The notes beneath the pieces are model-generated. The model had not been told where the DNA came from. It searched no databases and saw nothing but the letters and a program-made list of their open reading frames with translations. Below, in pieces: positions 18,542-28,048 of a DNA stretch of 56,330 bases. The stretch is from Methylomonas methanica (lineage in GTDB: Bacteria > Pseudomonadota > Gammaproteobacteria > Methylococcales > Methylomonadaceae). Where the stretch lies: positions 1 to 56,330 of the forward strand of contig LUUF01000091.1 in assembly GCA_001644045.1 (NCBI GenBank), in the 5' to 3' direction. The position numbers were made by a program, and so were the translations under genes. The first letter of the stretch is position 1; each line of letters starts with the position of its first letter.

Positions 18542-19348
18542 ATGCAGGACGTTTCACGTCTTATCGCCGACGGCGACCTGGACGCGGCATTGCAACAGAC
18601 CCAGCAACACATCAGGCAAAATCCGGCCGATCCTAAATCCAGGATCCTGCTGTTTCAGTTGTATTGCGTGCAGGGCCTATGGGACAAGGCGCTAAATCAA
18701 CTCAACGTGCTGCGTGATTTGGACGCCTCCACTTTATTGATGGTTAGTACCTACGAACAAGTTTTACTCTGCGAAGCGTTACGCAAGGATGTCTTTGCCG
18801 CACGCAAAACGCCGCTGATTTTTGGCGAGCCTCCTGCGTGGTTGGCCTTACTTCTGGAAGCGCTAATCCGGGAAAACAACGGTGATTTTCAGCAAGCGGC
18901 GGATTTACGAACTCAGGCCTTGCAGCAAGCACCGGCTACTGCCGGAGTTCTGGACGAAACGCCATTCGATTGGATAGCGGATGCTGACAGCCGTTTGGGA
19001 CCAGTGCTGGAGGCCATTATCAATGGCCGCTATTACTGGGTTCCGTTTATGCAGATCAGCAAGATACAGTTGGAAAAACCCACCGATTTACGCGATTTGG
19101 TATGGATACCGGCGCAATTTACCTGGATCAATGGCGGTGAAGCAAGCGGCTTGATACCTTGCCGTTATCCGGGCTCAGAAGCAGACTCGGACGCCCGCAT
19201 CCGTCTGTCCCGTTTAACCGAATGGAACGAAGTCGCCGACGGCGTAATGCATGGCAAGGGACAGCGCTTATTGGCCACCGATGTCGACGATTACGCGCTG
19301 TTGGATGTCCGTACTATAGAATTCAATCCAGCGGCAGGGCTTGAATAA
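18542..19348 (+). CDS. tagJ: T6SS accessory protein TagJ (ImpE/SciE family)
   Basis: A 268-residue ImpE-family protein. The N-terminal half is helical and TPR-like (DLDAALQQTQQHIRQNPADP near residues 13-32). The C-terminal half carries the conserved segment with DLVWIPAQFTWINGGEASG. In Pseudomonas and others TagJ binds the sheath protein TssB and assists ClpV recruitment. Its last base is shared with the tssE start codon (TAATG), so the two are translationally coupled. Confidence 0.88.
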   Translation: MQDVSRLIADGDLDAALQQTQQHIRQNPADPKSRILLFQLYCVQGLWDKALNQLNVLRDLDASTLLMVSTYEQVLLCEALRKDVFAARKTPLIFGEPPAWLALLLEALIRENNGDFQQAADLRTQALQQAPATAGVLDETPFDWIADADSRLGPVLEAIINGRYYWVPFMQISKIQLEKPTDLRDLVWIPAQFTWINGGEASGLIPCRYPGSEADSDARIRLSRLTEWNEVADGVMHGKGQRLLATDVDDYALLDVRTIEFNPAAGLE

Positions 19349-19851
19349 TGGCCGATTTACTGCATGCGGAACGCCTCCAACCATCCTTGCTGGATCGGTT
19401 GACCGATGAAGCTCCCGACAAACGCGCCGAAACCCGCGAACAACGCGTGATGTCCTTGCGCCAGTTGCGGCAGAGCGTATTGCGCGATTTAAGCTGGCTG
19501 CTTAACACCGCGGCGTTTGAGAGCATGGTCAATTTGGCCGACTATCCGTTTGTAGCTCGCTCGGTATTGAATTACGGGACGCCGGTCTTGTCCGGCGTAT
19601 CGCTGACCGGGATTGACGTTAAAAAAATCGAACGTAAAGTTAGACAGGCAATCAACGATTTCGAGCCGAGAATCTTGGCGGACTCGCTGTCGGTGGAATT
19701 GGCGAAAGCCGATGATCAAATGAATCACAAGGCGCTGTCGTTTCGTATCGAAGGCGATTTGTGGGCGCAGCCGCTGCCGATACATTTATATATTCGCAGC
19801 GATCTGGATCTGGAAACCGGCGAAATCAGCGTGAAGGAACTGGACGGTTAA
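19348..19851 (+). CDS. tssE: T6SS baseplate protein TssE
   Basis: TssE is the gp25-like wedge protein of the T6SS baseplate, homologous to the phage T4 protein that starts sheath assembly. The 167-residue product has the usual length and the gp25 core. The NLADYPFVARSVLNYG motif lies near residues 61-76 and the VRQAINDFEPRI segment, with the conserved EPRI, near 97-108. It overlaps tagJ by one base and is followed two bases later by tssF. Confidence 0.95.
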   Translation: MADLLHAERLQPSLLDRLTDEAPDKRAETREQRVMSLRQLRQSVLRDLSWLLNTAAFESMVNLADYPFVARSVLNYGTPVLSGVSLTGIDVKKIERKVRQAINDFEPRILADSLSVELAKADDQMNHKALSFRIEGDLWAQPLPIHLYIRSDLDLETGEISVKELDG

Positions 19852-19853
19852 CG

Positions 19854-21740
19854 ATGGATCCCCGGCTGCTCAAATACTATAACCGTGAATTGCAATACGT
19901 CCGCGAAGTCGGTGCTGAGTTTGCCGCCGAGTTTCCGAAAATAGCCAATCGTTTGGGGTTGGATACTTTCGAATGTTCCGACCCTTATGTGGAGCGCCTG
20001 TTCGAAGGCTTTGCCTTTATGGCGGCGCGCGTGCAACTGAAAGTCGATTCCGAATTCCCCAACTTTACCCAGCAATTATTGCAGATTATCTATCCGCACT
20101 ATTTGTCGGCCACTCCATCGATGACCGTGGTGGAGTTCAAGCCTGATTTTGCCGAAGCGGCCTTAGCGGATGGGGTAACGATAGCCAAGGATACGGTGTT
20201 GCGCAGCCAAATTGCCAGAGGCGAACAAACCGCCTGCGAGTACCGCACTTCGCAAGTCTTGCAGCTGTTGCCGCTGCAAATAGGCCAGATTGAATATCTA
20301 CCGAGCCTGGCGGCCGTTTCCAGTCGCGGCTTGACGGCCAAGCATTTTCGCGGACCGGTCAAGGCTGCGCTGCGCATCGTCCTGAACAGTGTGGGCGGCT
20401 TAAAGTTCAACGAAATTGCCTTGGATCGGCTACCGCTATTTCTGCGCGGTGTCGGCAATATCCCGTATCGCTTGTATGAACAATTGCTGGCGAATACAAC
20501 CGGCATCGTCGGCAGCTTTAATAACGGTGTCGCCGCCGAAATTCGTCCGCTGCCTGCTGGGGCTGTACGCGGTCTGGGTTTTGAGTCGGATGAAGCCTTA
20601 TTGAAACAGACACCGCGCTCGTTCGACGGCTATCGAATATTGCAGGAATATTTCGCCTTTCCGGACCGCTATCTGTTTGTCGAACTCAGTGGACTGGGCG
20701 ATCTAGCGGCCGCCTGCGACAGCGAACAGCTTGAACTGTTCGTGCTGTTTGACCGTAGCGAGCCGCAATTGATCAATGTATTGGACCAGAACAATTTGGC
20801 TCTGTTCTGCGTGCCGGCCATCAACTTGTTTCCCAAGCGCGCCGACCGGATCCATATCGACCAGCGCCAGTCGGAATATCACATTGTGGTGGATCGTAGC
20901 CGGCCGATGGATTATGAAATCCATAGCGTCAATGAAGCAGTCGGCTTCGGCGCCGATCAGGGGAGCGAGCAGACCTTTCTGCCCTTTTACGGATCCAAAG
21001 CGTCCTACCAGCATGCCGGTGAAACCGCATTTTTCAGCCTGCGGCGAGTAAATCGTGTGCTGTCGTCCAATCAACGTCGCAAGGGAGTGCGTTCCAGTTA
21101 TATCGGCAGCGAAGTTTTTGTGTCGTTGGTCGATGCGGCGCAGACACCGTATTCCGGCAAATTGGCGCAATTGGGGCTGGATACCTTATGTACCAACCGT
21201 GATTTACCGTTGGTGATGCCGGTAGGCCAAGGCGATACCGATTTTACCTTGCAAGTTAGTGCGCCGGTGAAATCGGTGCGTTGCATCGCCGGCCCGACCA
21301 GGCCGCTGCCGGCTGCTTATGAGGCGGATACCGTGTGGCGTTTGATCAATCATTTGTCACTGAACTATCTGTCCCTGCTGGATACCGATGCCAAGACCGG
21401 CGCGGCGGCATTGCGGGAATTGTTGGGCTTGTATGCCGATCAGCGCGAACCCGCCATCAAGAAGCAGGTCGAGGGCGTCATTTCCGTAGCTTCGAAAAAT
21501 GTAGTCAGACGTATCGACGCCAAGGGGCCGATGGTGTTCGGGCGCGGTTTGGAAATTACCGTCACGCTGGACGAGTCGGCTTTTGAAGGCGGCGGTTATT
21601 TTCTGTTGGCGACGGTATTGGAGCGTTTTTTCGCTCGGTATGTATCGATCAATTCTTTCGTCGAGACGGTGGTACGTACCTCCGACCGCGGTGAAGTGGC
21701 GCGCTGGCCTGCGAGGATGGGATGTCGGCACACGATTTGA
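19854..21740 (+). CDS. tssF: T6SS baseplate protein TssF
   Basis: TssF (ImpG/VasA family) is the large baseplate wedge protein that complexes with TssG. I place the start at the ATG at 19854 (MDPRLLKYYNRELQYVRE), which is the conserved family N-terminus; an open frame from 19761 would overlap tssE. The 628-residue product has the family blocks FAAEFPKIANRL near residue 22 and FPNFTQQLLQIIYPHYL near 66. It overlaps the start of tssG by 19 bases. Confidence 0.95.
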   Translation: MDPRLLKYYNRELQYVREVGAEFAAEFPKIANRLGLDTFECSDPYVERLFEGFAFMAARVQLKVDSEFPNFTQQLLQIIYPHYLSATPSMTVVEFKPDFAEAALADGVTIAKDTVLRSQIARGEQTACEYRTSQVLQLLPLQIGQIEYLPSLAAVSSRGLTAKHFRGPVKAALRIVLNSVGGLKFNEIALDRLPLFLRGVGNIPYRLYEQLLANTTGIVGSFNNGVAAEIRPLPAGAVRGLGFESDEALLKQTPRSFDGYRILQEYFAFPDRYLFVELSGLGDLAAACDSEQLELFVLFDRSEPQLINVLDQNNLALFCVPAINLFPKRADRIHIDQRQSEYHIVVDRSRPMDYEIHSVNEAVGFGADQGSEQTFLPFYGSKASYQHAGETAFFSLRRVNRVLSSNQRRKGVRSSYIGSEVFVSLVDAAQTPYSGKLAQLGLDTLCTNRDLPLVMPVGQGDTDFTLQVSAPVKSVRCIAGPTRPLPAAYEADTVWRLINHLSLNYLSLLDTDAKTGAAALRELLGLYADQREPAIKKQVEGVISVASKNVVRRIDAKGPMVFGRGLEITVTLDESAFEGGGYFLLATVLERFFARYVSINSFVETVVRTSDRGEVARWPARMGCRHTI

Positions 21741-22777
21741 TCGGCGAGTTGACGAAGGATGCGTCGCGCTTCGATTTTTTCGAGGCGGTGCGTTTAATCG
21801 AATGCATGAACAGCGACAAGCCGCGCTTCGGTACCAGTGTAAAAGCTGCTGACGATGCCGTGCGTTTTTCCCAGGAGCCGGAGCTGGAATTTCCCGCTAC
21901 CGCTGTCGATCACTATTCCCCAAGCGGCACGGGTTCGGGGAAACCGAGATTGGCGGTGAATTTTATGGGTCTGTTCGGTCCCAATGGTCCGCTGCCGCTG
22001 CATTTGACCGAATATGCCCGGGAACGGCAGCGCCACCACCACGATCCGACATTCGCCCGTTTTGCCGATGTGTTTCATCATCGGATGATTAGTTTGTTTT
22101 ACCGGGCCTGGGCTAACGCCCGTCCGGAAGTGCACTACGACCGGCCGGAAACCGACCGTTTCGGTTTTTACATTGGCGCCATGCTGGGTATATCCGGCGC
22201 GCCGTTTCAAAACCGGGATGCACTGACAGATCGGGGCAAGTTGTTTTATGCCGGGCATTTTGCTGCGCAGACCAAGCATCCGGAAGGTTTGCAGTCAATT
22301 GTGGCGGATATTTTCAAAGTGCCGGTCCGCGTCGCCGAGTTCGTTGGCGAATGGATGGATATTCAAGCTCGCGATCAAACTCGCTTGGGCTGGAGTCCAG
22401 GCACCTGCGCATTGGGGAGTACGGTGGTAATCGGGGCCAGCGTCTGGGGTTGCCAGCATAAGTTTCGCGTCGTGTTAGGGCCGTTACGCCTTGGTCTTTA
22501 TCTGGCGCTGCTGCCGGGCGGGGCGTTGTTGCCAAAATTGGTGGCTATCGTCCGTAATTATGTCGGTGACGAAATGGTCTGGGACGCGCAATTGATCCTG
22601 GAAAGAGCCGAAGTACCGGAAGAACTGATGTTGGGTAAAGCCGAAACGAGCCGTGCGAATAGTATGAATGGCGACGCCCAGTTGGGTTGGAGTACTTGGC
22701 TGGGGCCGCGTCGCGATAAAGGCGATGCCGACGATTTAACGCTTAATCCGTTTATACAGGCCGATGGTGCCTGCTGA
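21722..22777 (+). CDS. tssG: T6SS baseplate protein TssG
   Basis: TssG (ImpH/VasB family) forms the inner part of the baseplate wedge with TssF. The 351-residue protein has the typical length, with the early family motif FFEAVRLIECMN near residues 19-30 and the block NFMGLFGPNGPLPLHLTEYA near 80-99. It begins inside the end of tssF, so its translation is coupled to it. The C-terminal 25 residues are polar and probably disordered. Confidence 0.95.
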   Translation: MSAHDLIGELTKDASRFDFFEAVRLIECMNSDKPRFGTSVKAADDAVRFSQEPELEFPATAVDHYSPSGTGSGKPRLAVNFMGLFGPNGPLPLHLTEYARERQRHHHDPTFARFADVFHHRMISLFYRAWANARPEVHYDRPETDRFGFYIGAMLGISGAPFQNRDALTDRGKLFYAGHFAAQTKHPEGLQSIVADIFKVPVRVAEFVGEWMDIQARDQTRLGWSPGTCALGSTVVIGASVWGCQHKFRVVLGPLRLGLYLALLPGGALLPKLVAIVRNYVGDEMVWDAQLILERAEVPEELMLGKAETSRANSMNGDAQLGWSTWLGPRRDKGDADDLTLNPFIQADGAC

Positions 22778-22810
22778 ACGACACTTAAACTTTAGCGAGG
22801 AATAAACACC

Positions 22811-25501
22811 ATGGCGGAAATTAGCCGAGTCAAGTTGTTTGGGAAGTTGAATAAGGTTTGTTACAAAGCTGTTGAGGGAGCGACGGTGTTTTGCAAACTT
22901 AGAGGCAACCCCTATGTCGAGCTGGTGCATTGGGTGAGTCAACTACTGCAACTGCAGGACTCGGATTTGCACCGCTTGGTCAAGCATTACGGTTTGGATG
23001 CTTCGGTGATCGCCAAGGATGTGACAACCGCCCTGGACCGCTTACCGCGCGGTTCCACCGCTATTTCCGACTTTTCGCCGCATATCGAGGATAGCGTCGA
23101 ACGTGGCTGGGTATTCGGTACGCTGATGTTCGGCGAGGCCCAAGTACGCAGCGGCCATTTGTTGGTCGGTATGTTGAAAACCAAATCCTTGCGCAACGAA
23201 TTGCTGGGAATTTCCAAAGAGTTCGAAAAACTCAAACCGGATACCGTTTCCGATGAGTTACCCAAGATCGTCGCTGGTTCGCCGGAAGATGGATTAGTTG
23301 CCAATGATGGTTCATTGGTCGGCGCCACTCCCGGTGAAGCCAGCGGTGCGATTGCGCCGGCGGCGATGGGCAAGCAGGAGGCGCTGAAACAATTTACCGT
23401 TGACCTGACCGAACAGGCGCGTAACGGCAAAATTGATCCTATCGTTGGCCGTGAAGAGGAAATTCGGCAAGTCATCGATATTCTGATGCGCCGCCGCCAG
23501 AACAATCCGATTCTGACCGGCGAGGCCGGCGTCGGCAAAACCGCGGTGGTCGAGGGTTTTGCATTGAAAATCGTCGCCGGCGATGTGCCGCCGTCATTAC
23601 GCGATGTCACCTTGCGGACCTTGGATGTTGGTTTGTTACAGGCCGGTGCCAGTATGAAGGGCGAATTCGAAAATCGCCTGCGGCAAGTCATCGAAGAAGT
23701 TCAGGCCTCGCCCAAACCCATCATTCTGTTTATCGATGAAGCCCACACCTTGGTAGGTGCGGGCGGAGCGGCCGGCACAGGCGACGCCGCCAATCTATTG
23801 AAGCCCGCTCTGGCGCGCGGCCAATTGCGTACCGTCGCAGCCACTACCTGGGCGGAGTATAAAAAGCATATCGAAAAGGACCCGGCTTTGACCCGACGTT
23901 TTCAAGTAGTGCAAGTGCTGGAGCCTAGCGAAGCGAAAGCGATCGGCATGATGCGCGGCGTGGTCTCGGTGCAGGAGAAACATCACCAGGTGTTGATTCT
24001 CGATGAGGCGCTGGAAGCAGCCGTCAAATTATCTCACCGCTATATCCCGGCCCGGCAATTGCCGGATAAGGCGGTTAGCTTATTGGATACCGCATGTGCG
24101 CGGGTTGGTATCAGTCAACATGCTGTGCCAGCTGAAGTGGACGATTGTCGGAAACGCATCGAAGCCTTGGAAACGGAATTGGCGATCATCGGCCGGGAAA
24201 AAGCGGTAGGCGTCGAAGTAGCTGCACGGGAGCAAGTGGCGACCGAAAAACTGGCAGCCGAACAACAGCGCCTAACCGGTTTGGAGGAACGTTGGAATGC
24301 CGAGAAGGAATTGGTCGGCAAGATTTTGGAATTGCGCGGCAAGCTCAGATCGGCAGGACATGCCGTTGATGCCGCACCGGCGGAAGGCGATGCCGACAGC
24401 GAGGCCAACGAACGCGACGCCTGGTTAGCCGAATTGAAAGCCTTGCAGGCTCAATTACATGAGCAACAAGGCGAGTCGCCGTTAATCCTGCCGACTGTCG
24501 ACCAACAGGCCGTGGGAGCTGTTGTTCAAGACTGGACCGGCATCCCGGTCGGCCGGATGGTCAAAAACGAAATTGAGACTGTGTTGAAACTGCCGGATCT
24601 TCTGGAACAGCGCATCATCGGCCAACGCCATGCTCTAGAGATGATTGCTAAACGTATCCAGACCTCACGTGCCGGGTTGGATAACCCGAACAAACCCATC
24701 GGCGTATTCATGCTGGCCGGTACTTCCGGCGTGGGTAAGACCGAAACCGCGCTGGCGCTGGCCGAAACCCTGTACGGCGGTGAACAAAACGTCATTACCA
24801 TCAACATGAGCGAATACCAGGAAGCGCATACCGTTTCCACCTTGAAAGGCGCACCTCCGGGCTATGTCGGGTACGGCGAAGGTGGCGTGTTGACTGAAGC
24901 GGTGCGCCGCCGTCCTTATAGCGTGGTATTGCTGGACGAAGTAGAAAAAGCCCATCCCGACGTGCATGAAATTTTCTTCCAGGTGTTCGACAAAGGCTGG
25001 ATGGAAGATGGCGAAGGCCGAGTGATCGATTTCAAAAACACCCTGATTTTGCTGACCACCAACGCCGGTACCGACCTGATCGCTAGTTTGTGCAAAGACC
25101 CGGATTTAATGCCGGAGCCGGAAGGTATCGCCAAGGCTTTGCGCGAACCTTTATTGAAAGTCTTTCCGCCGGCTTTGCTGGGCCGTCTGGTAGTGATCCC
25201 GTACTACCCGCTCAACGACGAAATGATAGGCGCAATCGCCCGTTTGCAACTGGGCCGGATCAAAAAACGGGTCGAAGAATCGCACAAAGTGCCATTCAGT
25301 TACGACGAGGACGTGATCAAGCTGATCGCCAGCCGCTGCACGGAGGTGGAAAGCGGTGGGCGGATGATAGACGCGATCTTGACCAACACCGTGTTGCCGA
25401 AAATCAGCGAGGAGTTTTTGACAAGGATGATGGAGGGCGTCGCGATTGGGTGCGTACATGTGAAGGTTGAGAATGGGGATTTTGGGTATGGGTTTGAGTG
25501 A
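22811..25501 (+). CDS. clpV: T6SS disassembly ATPase ClpV (TssH)
   Basis: ClpV is the AAA+ unfoldase that disassembles contracted TssB/TssC sheaths for re-use. The 896-residue protein has the N-terminal double-Clp domain (residues 1-160). Two ATPase domains carry Walker A motifs GEAGVGKT (237-244) and GTSGVGKT (about 637-644), and a coiled middle domain lies around residues 430-520. A GAGGAA ribosome binding site precedes the ATG. It ends the continuous run of structural genes. No terminator with a T-run was seen before the next gene 115 bases on, so the downstream cargo genes may be partly co-transcribed. Confidence 0.96.
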   Translation: MAEISRVKLFGKLNKVCYKAVEGATVFCKLRGNPYVELVHWVSQLLQLQDSDLHRLVKHYGLDASVIAKDVTTALDRLPRGSTAISDFSPHIEDSVERGWVFGTLMFGEAQVRSGHLLVGMLKTKSLRNELLGISKEFEKLKPDTVSDELPKIVAGSPEDGLVANDGSLVGATPGEASGAIAPAAMGKQEALKQFTVDLTEQARNGKIDPIVGREEEIRQVIDILMRRRQNNPILTGEAGVGKTAVVEGFALKIVAGDVPPSLRDVTLRTLDVGLLQAGASMKGEFENRLRQVIEEVQASPKPIILFIDEAHTLVGAGGAAGTGDAANLLKPALARGQLRTVAATTWAEYKKHIEKDPALTRRFQVVQVLEPSEAKAIGMMRGVVSVQEKHHQVLILDEALEAAVKLSHRYIPARQLPDKAVSLLDTACARVGISQHAVPAEVDDCRKRIEALETELAIIGREKAVGVEVAAREQVATEKLAAEQQRLTGLEERWNAEKELVGKILELRGKLRSAGHAVDAAPAEGDADSEANERDAWLAELKALQAQLHEQQGESPLILPTVDQQAVGAVVQDWTGIPVGRMVKNEIETVLKLPDLLEQRIIGQRHALEMIAKRIQTSRAGLDNPNKPIGVFMLAGTSGVGKTETALALAETLYGGEQNVITINMSEYQEAHTVSTLKGAPPGYVGYGEGGVLTEAVRRRPYSVVLLDEVEKAHPDVHEIFFQVFDKGWMEDGEGRVIDFKNTLILLTTNAGTDLIASLCKDPDLMPEPEGIAKALREPLLKVFPPALLGRLVVIPYYPLNDEMIGAIARLQLGRIKKRVEESHKVPFSYDEDVIKLIASRCTEVESGGRMIDAILTNTVLPKISEEFLTRMMEGVAIGCVHVKVENGDFGYGFE

Positions 25502-25616
25502 CGCACGTAGTCTCTGATGCAGATACGCCGCGTTATTCGCTTCACGCAAAGCGATAACAAAAACGAAATGCGTCGCTCGTCAACGTATTCACCCGCTTTA
25601 ATGAGGTAGTCCGCAA

Positions 25617-26639
25617 ATGGCATGGTACGAAAAACTGATTGACGGTACTGCGGTAAAAGACAAAAACGTCGTTTCCTGCAAGGTTCCCTCCCCTCCTGGA
25701 GCGACCGGACGTTTTGGCATTTACGATGTCGTTGATTGTTCATTGTCCATTGGCCGCATCGATGATAGCCAAAGCTCGATTACCGGTGAATACACTCTTA
25801 CCGGTACTCTCGATATGAGCGGCGATTCTTGCCTATTACCGTGGGGATTTGACCGGTTGTGTTGGATGCCGCTAGGTACGCAGGTAAAATTTTTGACCTA
25901 TCAACTCAACGGCTGTGGCGTTCTGATTTCGGGCGACCGTGGAAGTCCGGTTGTCGTCCACGCCAATGAAAGCGGTGACAACTTAAATAAAAGTATTCAA
26001 AGCGATGGGATTAAGGGCGGCGAACAAAGATGTGCCATTTACGATTCCGCGATCCCTTACCTGACTCAAAACATTCCGGGTTTCACCGGTGGCGACAGTA
26101 TTGCGAAATGGTACCCAGGATTGCACTATCAAGGTAGAGGGGCTGTTTTCGGCATTCGCGTAAGTGGAGTCTGGAAAATTTATGGTCATGCCTGCAATGG
26201 CAAAAATTCAACGACGACACAAATCTGGCCCAGAGACGCTGTCCTCAATGAAAACGAATCCCGGAATCACAACCAATGCAAATGCTGTTTTATTACCACC
26301 GCAGTATGTCAATCCCTTGGGTTGTCGGACGATTGCGAAGAACTGAATACGCTTCGCTGGTTTCGTGACGAGATCATGATGTGTTCGGACAATGGGCGCA
26401 GTCATGTTGAAACTTACTACCTTATTGCACCGGTAATTGTTGAGGCTATAGACGGCCGAGATGATGCCGAAATGATATATCGCGGACTTTATAAGCGGAG
26501 CATTGTTCCTGCGTTGGCAGCAATTCGGGCAGGAAGCATGGGGCTTGCGTACGAATTATATCGGAATATGGTAGAGGAATTGCTCAAACTCTGTAATAAC
26601 GAAGAGGATAAGGCATCTAAAGCTCACGAAAATAAATAA
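25617..26639 (+). CDS. candidate T6SS cargo protein: possible Cys-His deamidase-like domain plus C-terminal CFI-box domain
   Basis: A 340-residue protein directly after clpV. Residues 30-120 contain the order LNGC...VLISG...VVVHANESG, placing C100 and H115 fifteen residues apart. This is the arrangement and spacing of the catalytic Cys-His pair in CNF1-type glutamine deamidases (C866/H881), so a papain-like deamidase activity is possible but unproven. Residues 221-325 begin CKCCFITTAVC and match the CFI-box C-terminal domain found at the end of many unrelated bacterial proteins. There is no signal peptide or membrane segment. Position beside T6SS genes suggests secreted cargo. Another reading is a cytoplasmic housekeeping protein that happens to sit here. 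Confidence 0.6.
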   Translation: MAWYEKLIDGTAVKDKNVVSCKVPSPPGATGRFGIYDVVDCSLSIGRIDDSQSSITGEYTLTGTLDMSGDSCLLPWGFDRLCWMPLGTQVKFLTYQLNGCGVLISGDRGSPVVVHANESGDNLNKSIQSDGIKGGEQRCAIYDSAIPYLTQNIPGFTGGDSIAKWYPGLHYQGRGAVFGIRVSGVWKIYGHACNGKNSTTTQIWPRDAVLNENESRNHNQCKCCFITTAVCQSLGLSDDCEELNTLRWFRDEIMMCSDNGRSHVETYYLIAPVIVEAIDGRDDAEMIYRGLYKRSIVPALAAIRAGSMGLAYELYRNMVEELLKLCNNEEDKASKAHENK

Positions 26640-26774
26640 GGTTCTAATCGCTGGTTTTGTGGGGTTTCTTTTCAAGGCAAAATTTAATTTATGCTAATTC
26701 AAACTGTTGATAATTAATTTTTTTAATGCAATTGGTTTGAGATTATTTTGGATAAAAATCAAGGAAAAATATTT

Positions 26775-27215
26775 ATGGCAACGTATTCTGCTAATTTTAA
26801 AACCAATCATTTGAAAGTATTTGCGCCTAAAGACGACCGTGAGGCACTAATTGACGAAGCTGTTAAACGGCTCAACAACCGGACTGTGGGCGTCAATTCT
26901 ATGTTGGTAGTCAGTTCTGTAGAAGAGCAGCAAATCCTTGCTCACTGTGACTCCTTGAATGTAAATACGCGCGGAAACATTGTGGAAGTCGCTAACGTAG
27001 TCAGTTACGGATTGGTTGCTGATTGGCGGCGTGACCTGGTTACCGTCTATGGAGGGGTTAAGTTTAAGTATGCGTGGCGCTGGGGGGCGGTACGGAATTC
27101 CAGAGAAATTTATCATCTGGACTACGTTAGTATTTACAATGAACTTATCAGGGAAGTAAGTAAAGCCTATGTGGAAGACTTTCCGGCACTTTCAATCGGT
27201 GGCAAATCTAAATAA
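26775..27215 (+). CDS. hypothetical protein in the T6SS cargo region
   Basis: I place the start at the ATG at 26775 (MATYSANFKTNH), with AAGGAAAA upstream, giving 146 residues; an upstream TTG at 26748 is less likely. It is a mixed alpha/beta soluble protein with no signal peptide, no membrane segment and no motif I recognise. A tryptophan- and tyrosine-rich part lies around residues 78-104. It sits between two cargo-like genes. A small immunity or chaperone protein is one possibility, but nothing in the sequence shows this. Confidence 0.5.
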   Translation: MATYSANFKTNHLKVFAPKDDREALIDEAVKRLNNRTVGVNSMLVVSSVEEQQILAHCDSLNVNTRGNIVEVANVVSYGLVADWRRDLVTVYGGVKFKYAWRWGAVRNSREIYHLDYVSIYNELIREVSKAYVEDFPALSIGGKSK

Positions 27216-27424
27216 TAAGACCTGTAGAATAACGCGGACGGTTTTTGCTAATGATTGAAGCGACTTGCATTTTTAATGCGAGTTTCTAAGAATAGATTCT
27301 TTGCTGGATTATTATGAGTTTATTGAAAATAAACTAAGCAAGATGTTGGTTGAAACTAATAGGCTAAAGGTGAAAACTTTTATGCTTTTGGTTTATTCTA
27401 ATTCAAATATCTGGAGTAATAGCT

Positions 27425-28048
27425 ATGCCATTGCCAGTGCTTAACAATATTATGACGCCCCCTAATCCTCCTGCTTTAGGAAATGGTTTGAACAATCATC
27501 CTCCTGTGACGGCAAACAATTCAGAGTTTAGGGCAAAACTTGGGAATGCAGTTTGGTTGGGGAATACTTTAACTGTGTCGAATGCTGGAGTTAATAATTA
27601 TTGGTATATTCCTGCAATCCCAAACAAAGTAAGTTACTGCGTAGTTCCTTGTGGAGGAGGTGGCGATGCTTATGTGATCAGCGACCAATACGGAGGGTGC
27701 GAATATCACGAGTTGTATAACGCTGCGCATAACTTGCTTGCGTTTTTACATGTTTATCGCGGAGATGGTGCAACAACGCAGTACACCCTTGCCCCTGGTT
27801 GGGTGAGACGAAGCGTCAAGCGATCAGCGGTAATTGCTGGAGCGCATGGCATGCAAGGTAGTAATTGGTCGGTATCGCTAATTGACAGAAATGTTAATCC
27901 GCCAGTAGTGCAAAGCAAATTTATCCATGTGCAAGGCTATCCTAACATTACTGTCACGGGTGAGGATAATGGTGATACTCCTTATCCTCCTGGCGGGTTG
28001 CTAGGTTTTTTGGGACTTGGTTGGTTGTCTAATTTACTTTTCGGTTAG
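27425..28048 (+). CDS. hypothetical cargo-like protein with a possible Cys-His catalytic pair
   Basis: A 207-residue protein without recognised homologues. A flexible proline- and asparagine-rich N-terminus (1-35) is followed by a beta-rich domain. It contains YCVVPC, then GGGGDAYVISDQYGGC, then LAFLHVYRG. C92 follows a strand and a Gly-Gly turn, and H109 lies on the next strand, resembling the order of catalytic residues in CNF1/BLF1-like deamidase toxins. The last 18 residues are glycine-, leucine- and tryptophan-rich (GGLLGFLGLGWLSNLLFG), like a membrane-active tail. An upstream TGGAGTAA is a plausible ribosome binding site. Function is unproven. Confidence 0.5.
   Translation: MPLPVLNNIMTPPNPPALGNGLNNHPPVTANNSEFRAKLGNAVWLGNTLTVSNAGVNNYWYIPAIPNKVSYCVVPCGGGGDAYVISDQYGGCEYHELYNAAHNLLAFLHVYRGDGATTQYTLAPGWVRRSVKRSAVIAGAHGMQGSNWSVSLIDRNVNPPVVQSKFIHVQGYPNITVTGEDNGDTPYPPGGLLGFLGLGWLSNLLFG

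Noticed and set aside
22987-23691. A 234-codon minus-strand frame inside clpV
   Set aside because: It is antisense to the conserved ClpV N-terminal and first ATPase domain; serine/proline-rich composition indicates a shadow.
25545-25575. Hairpin between clpV and the next gene
   Set aside because: The stem (GTTAT-CGCTT with a bulge) is imperfect and is followed by A residues rather than T on the plus strand, so it is not a convincing terminator.
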